Positions 62,882 through 64,000 of a DNA stretch of 64,000 bases are shown here, in pieces; the first letter of the stretch is position 1, and each line of letters opens with the position of its first letter. The notes beneath the pieces were generated by a model. It was not told where the DNA came from, made no database searches, and saw only the letters and a list, made by a program, of their open reading frames with translations. The translations under genes and the position numbers were made by a program. The stretch is from positions 1,364,001 through 1,428,000 of the forward strand of contig NZ_CP020469.1 of assembly GCF_003031405.1 (NCBI RefSeq). The letters are read 5' to 3'. This stretch comes from Halomonas sp. 'Soap Lake #6'. Its GTDB lineage: Bacteria; Pseudomonadota; Gammaproteobacteria; Pseudomonadales; Halomonadaceae.

Positions 62882-63859
62882 ATGGCTAAGCGCATTGAGT
62901 TTTCAAAAACTGGCGATTCAGATGTATTGGAGTGGGTCGATGTTGAGCCAGTAGCGCCAAGTGCCGGTGAAGTGCGTATTGCCAATAAGGCAGTGGGGCT
63001 GAACTTTATTGATATCTATTTCCGTACCGGGCTTTATCCAGTCCCTTCAATGCCCTCAGGCTTAGGTACTGAAGGAGCAGGTGTCGTAGAGAGCGTGGGC
63101 GAGGGGGTTGCTCACTTAAAAGTTGGCGACCGGGTGGCTTACGCTCAAGGCCCGCTGGGGGCATACGCCGAGCTGCATACATTGCCTGCTTCCAAAGTGG
63201 TTAAACTGCCGGATTTTATCGATTTTGATACCGCTGCTGCTAGTATGCTGAAAGGGTTAACGGTGCAATACCTACTACGCCAGACCTATGAATTAAAAGG
63301 TGGTGAAACCGTTTTGTTCCATGCGGCGGCCGGTGGTGTTGGCTCTATTGCCTGCCAATGGGCCAATGCGCTCGGCGTTAAGTTGATCGGTACCGTTAGC
63401 TCCCAGGAAAAAGCGGATCTGGCCATGGCGAACGGTGCCTGGGCAACGATTAATTACACCAAAGAGAATGTCGTAGAGCGGGTACGTGAGCTAACCAATG
63501 GCGAGATGTGCGATGTGGTCTACGACTCTGTGGGTAAAGATACCTGGGAGACGTCACTAGATTGCTTAAAACCACGGGCGTTGATGGTGAGTTTTGGTAA
63601 TGCCTCTGGACCTGTAGAGGGGGTGAATATCGGTATCCTTAACCAGAAAGGAGCGCTGTTTGTGACAAGGCCGAGCCTGAATGGCTACGCCGATACCCGC
63701 GAACGCTTGGAGATGATGTGCCAAGATTTCTTCGCCATGATTGAGAGTGGCAAGCTGAAAATTGATGTTGCAAACCGCTATCCGCTGAAGGAGGCGGGTA
63801 GCGCTCAAGATGCGCTACAGAGCCGCAAGACCACTGGTTCAACCATTCTGCTTCCCTAG
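62882..63859 (+). CDS. qor: NADPH:quinone oxidoreductase (zinc-free MDR)
   Basis: 325 residues. VGLNFIDIYFRTGLYPVPSM, GTEGAGVVESVGEGVAHLKV GDRVAY and nucleotide-binding ETVLFHAAAGGVGSIACQWA. Zinc ligands of alcohol dehydrogenases are absent, as in Qor. ATG 62882 is used with AGGAG 8 bases before. Confidence 0.9.
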   Translation: MAKRIEFSKTGDSDVLEWVDVEPVAPSAGEVRIANKAVGLNFIDIYFRTGLYPVPSMPSGLGTEGAGVVESVGEGVAHLKVGDRVAYAQGPLGAYAELHTLPASKVVKLPDFIDFDTAAASMLKGLTVQYLLRQTYELKGGETVLFHAAAGGVGSIACQWANALGVKLIGTVSSQEKADLAMANGAWATINYTKENVVERVRELTNGEMCDVVYDSVGKDTWETSLDCLKPRALMVSFGNASGPVEGVNIGILNQKGALFVTRPSLNGYADTRERLEMMCQDFFAMIESGKLKIDVANRYPLKEAGSAQDALQSRKTTGSTILLP

Positions 63860-63889
63860 GCTTCGGGACCACTCCTCCTGGCACTCAGT

Positions 63890-63919
63890 GGCACCCGTTT
63901 CCTCATTGGAGCGGGTGCC
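63890..63919. terminator. stem-loop between convergent genes
   Basis: GGCACCCG (63890-63897) with CGGGTGCC (63912-63919), loop 14 bases, between qor and the gene entering from the right. Confidence 0.65.
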
Positions 63920-63936
63920 CTGACGTCATCGCAATG

Positions 63937-64000
63937 CTACTCCACGTCCACGTAAGCTCCCATTTTGCGCATCCGGCTTTCAAAGCTGGCGACGTTGTCT
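63937..64000 (-). CDS. C-terminal end of an unidentified gene
   Basis: The - strand frame from the window edge reads DNVASFESRMRKMGAYVDVE and stops at 63937-63939. Too short to name. The codon pattern and the terminator next to it support a real gene. Confidence 0.5.
   Translation of the reverse strand, partial: DNVASFESRMRKMGAYVDVE

Overview
The window looks like a chromosomal segment of a Halomonas-type gammaproteobacterium (Halomonadaceae). The basis is gene content and order (glaH-lhgO, a kynA-kynU-kynB operon, an lemA/M48 pair, a benE transporter, proS, topB) and general protein resemblance. No rRNA, tRNA or other taxonomic marker was found, so this is an inference.

Left part, 1-29.4 kb, accessory. 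It opens with the 3' part of an IS1182-type transposase, followed by a short integron gene-cassette array (about 1270-4684). Three complete attC recombination sites are readable, as are the inverted R'/R'' boundaries of the cassettes. The cassettes encode a CoiA-like protein, a PD-(D/E)XK-like orphan, a broken membrane protein with a small partner, and a CatB/XAT-type acetyltransferase. The array is interrupted at the fourth attC by a decayed IS110/IS1111-like element. The non-coding end of that element recurs 15 kb downstream as a transposase-less copy. Next comes a LysR-controlled catabolic operon: a 1151-residue fusion of a molybdopterin oxidoreductase with a ferredoxin-reductase module, an ornithine-cyclodeaminase/mu-crystallin family enzyme and an AtoE-type carboxylate transporter. 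From 13 to 25.6 kb lie single-gene units, nearly all on the + strand after 18.8 kb: regulators, GFA, VOC and GNAT families, a methyltransferase, an SDR. Several broken genes sit among them (aldo/keto reductase, MFS transporter, nuclease-like fragment), so this stretch has seen much gain and decay.

Middle part, 25.8-44.2 kb. Glutarate catabolism (glaH, lhgO) stands next to a LysE exporter. A cytoplasmic-looking subtilase with a separate propeptide-like partner follows, then an O-methyltransferase, a YcaQ-like glycosylase, and lemA with an HtpX-type M48 protease. The kynurenine operon (tryptophan to anthranilate), azoR with a divergent LysR gene, a truncated hydrolase and an orphan cytochrome P450 complete it.

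Right part, 44.2-64 kb, mostly housekeeping: topB, an ABC1/UbiB-type kinase, a SEC-C/TPR protein, ampG, slyD, proS, benE with a divergent XRE-cupin regulator, nfo, a glycerophosphodiesterase and a quinone reductase. Set into it is a coupled pair at 54.7-56.4 kb: a Tat-signal, Arg/Ser/Tyr-rich repeat peptide followed by an HPr-kinase-like protein with a C-terminal PqqD-like domain. This looks like a precursor plus a modifying enzyme and is the best candidate in the window for an undescribed system. Three intergenic tandem-repeat tracts (18, 13 and 17-nt periods) flank lemA, slyD and the benE regulator.
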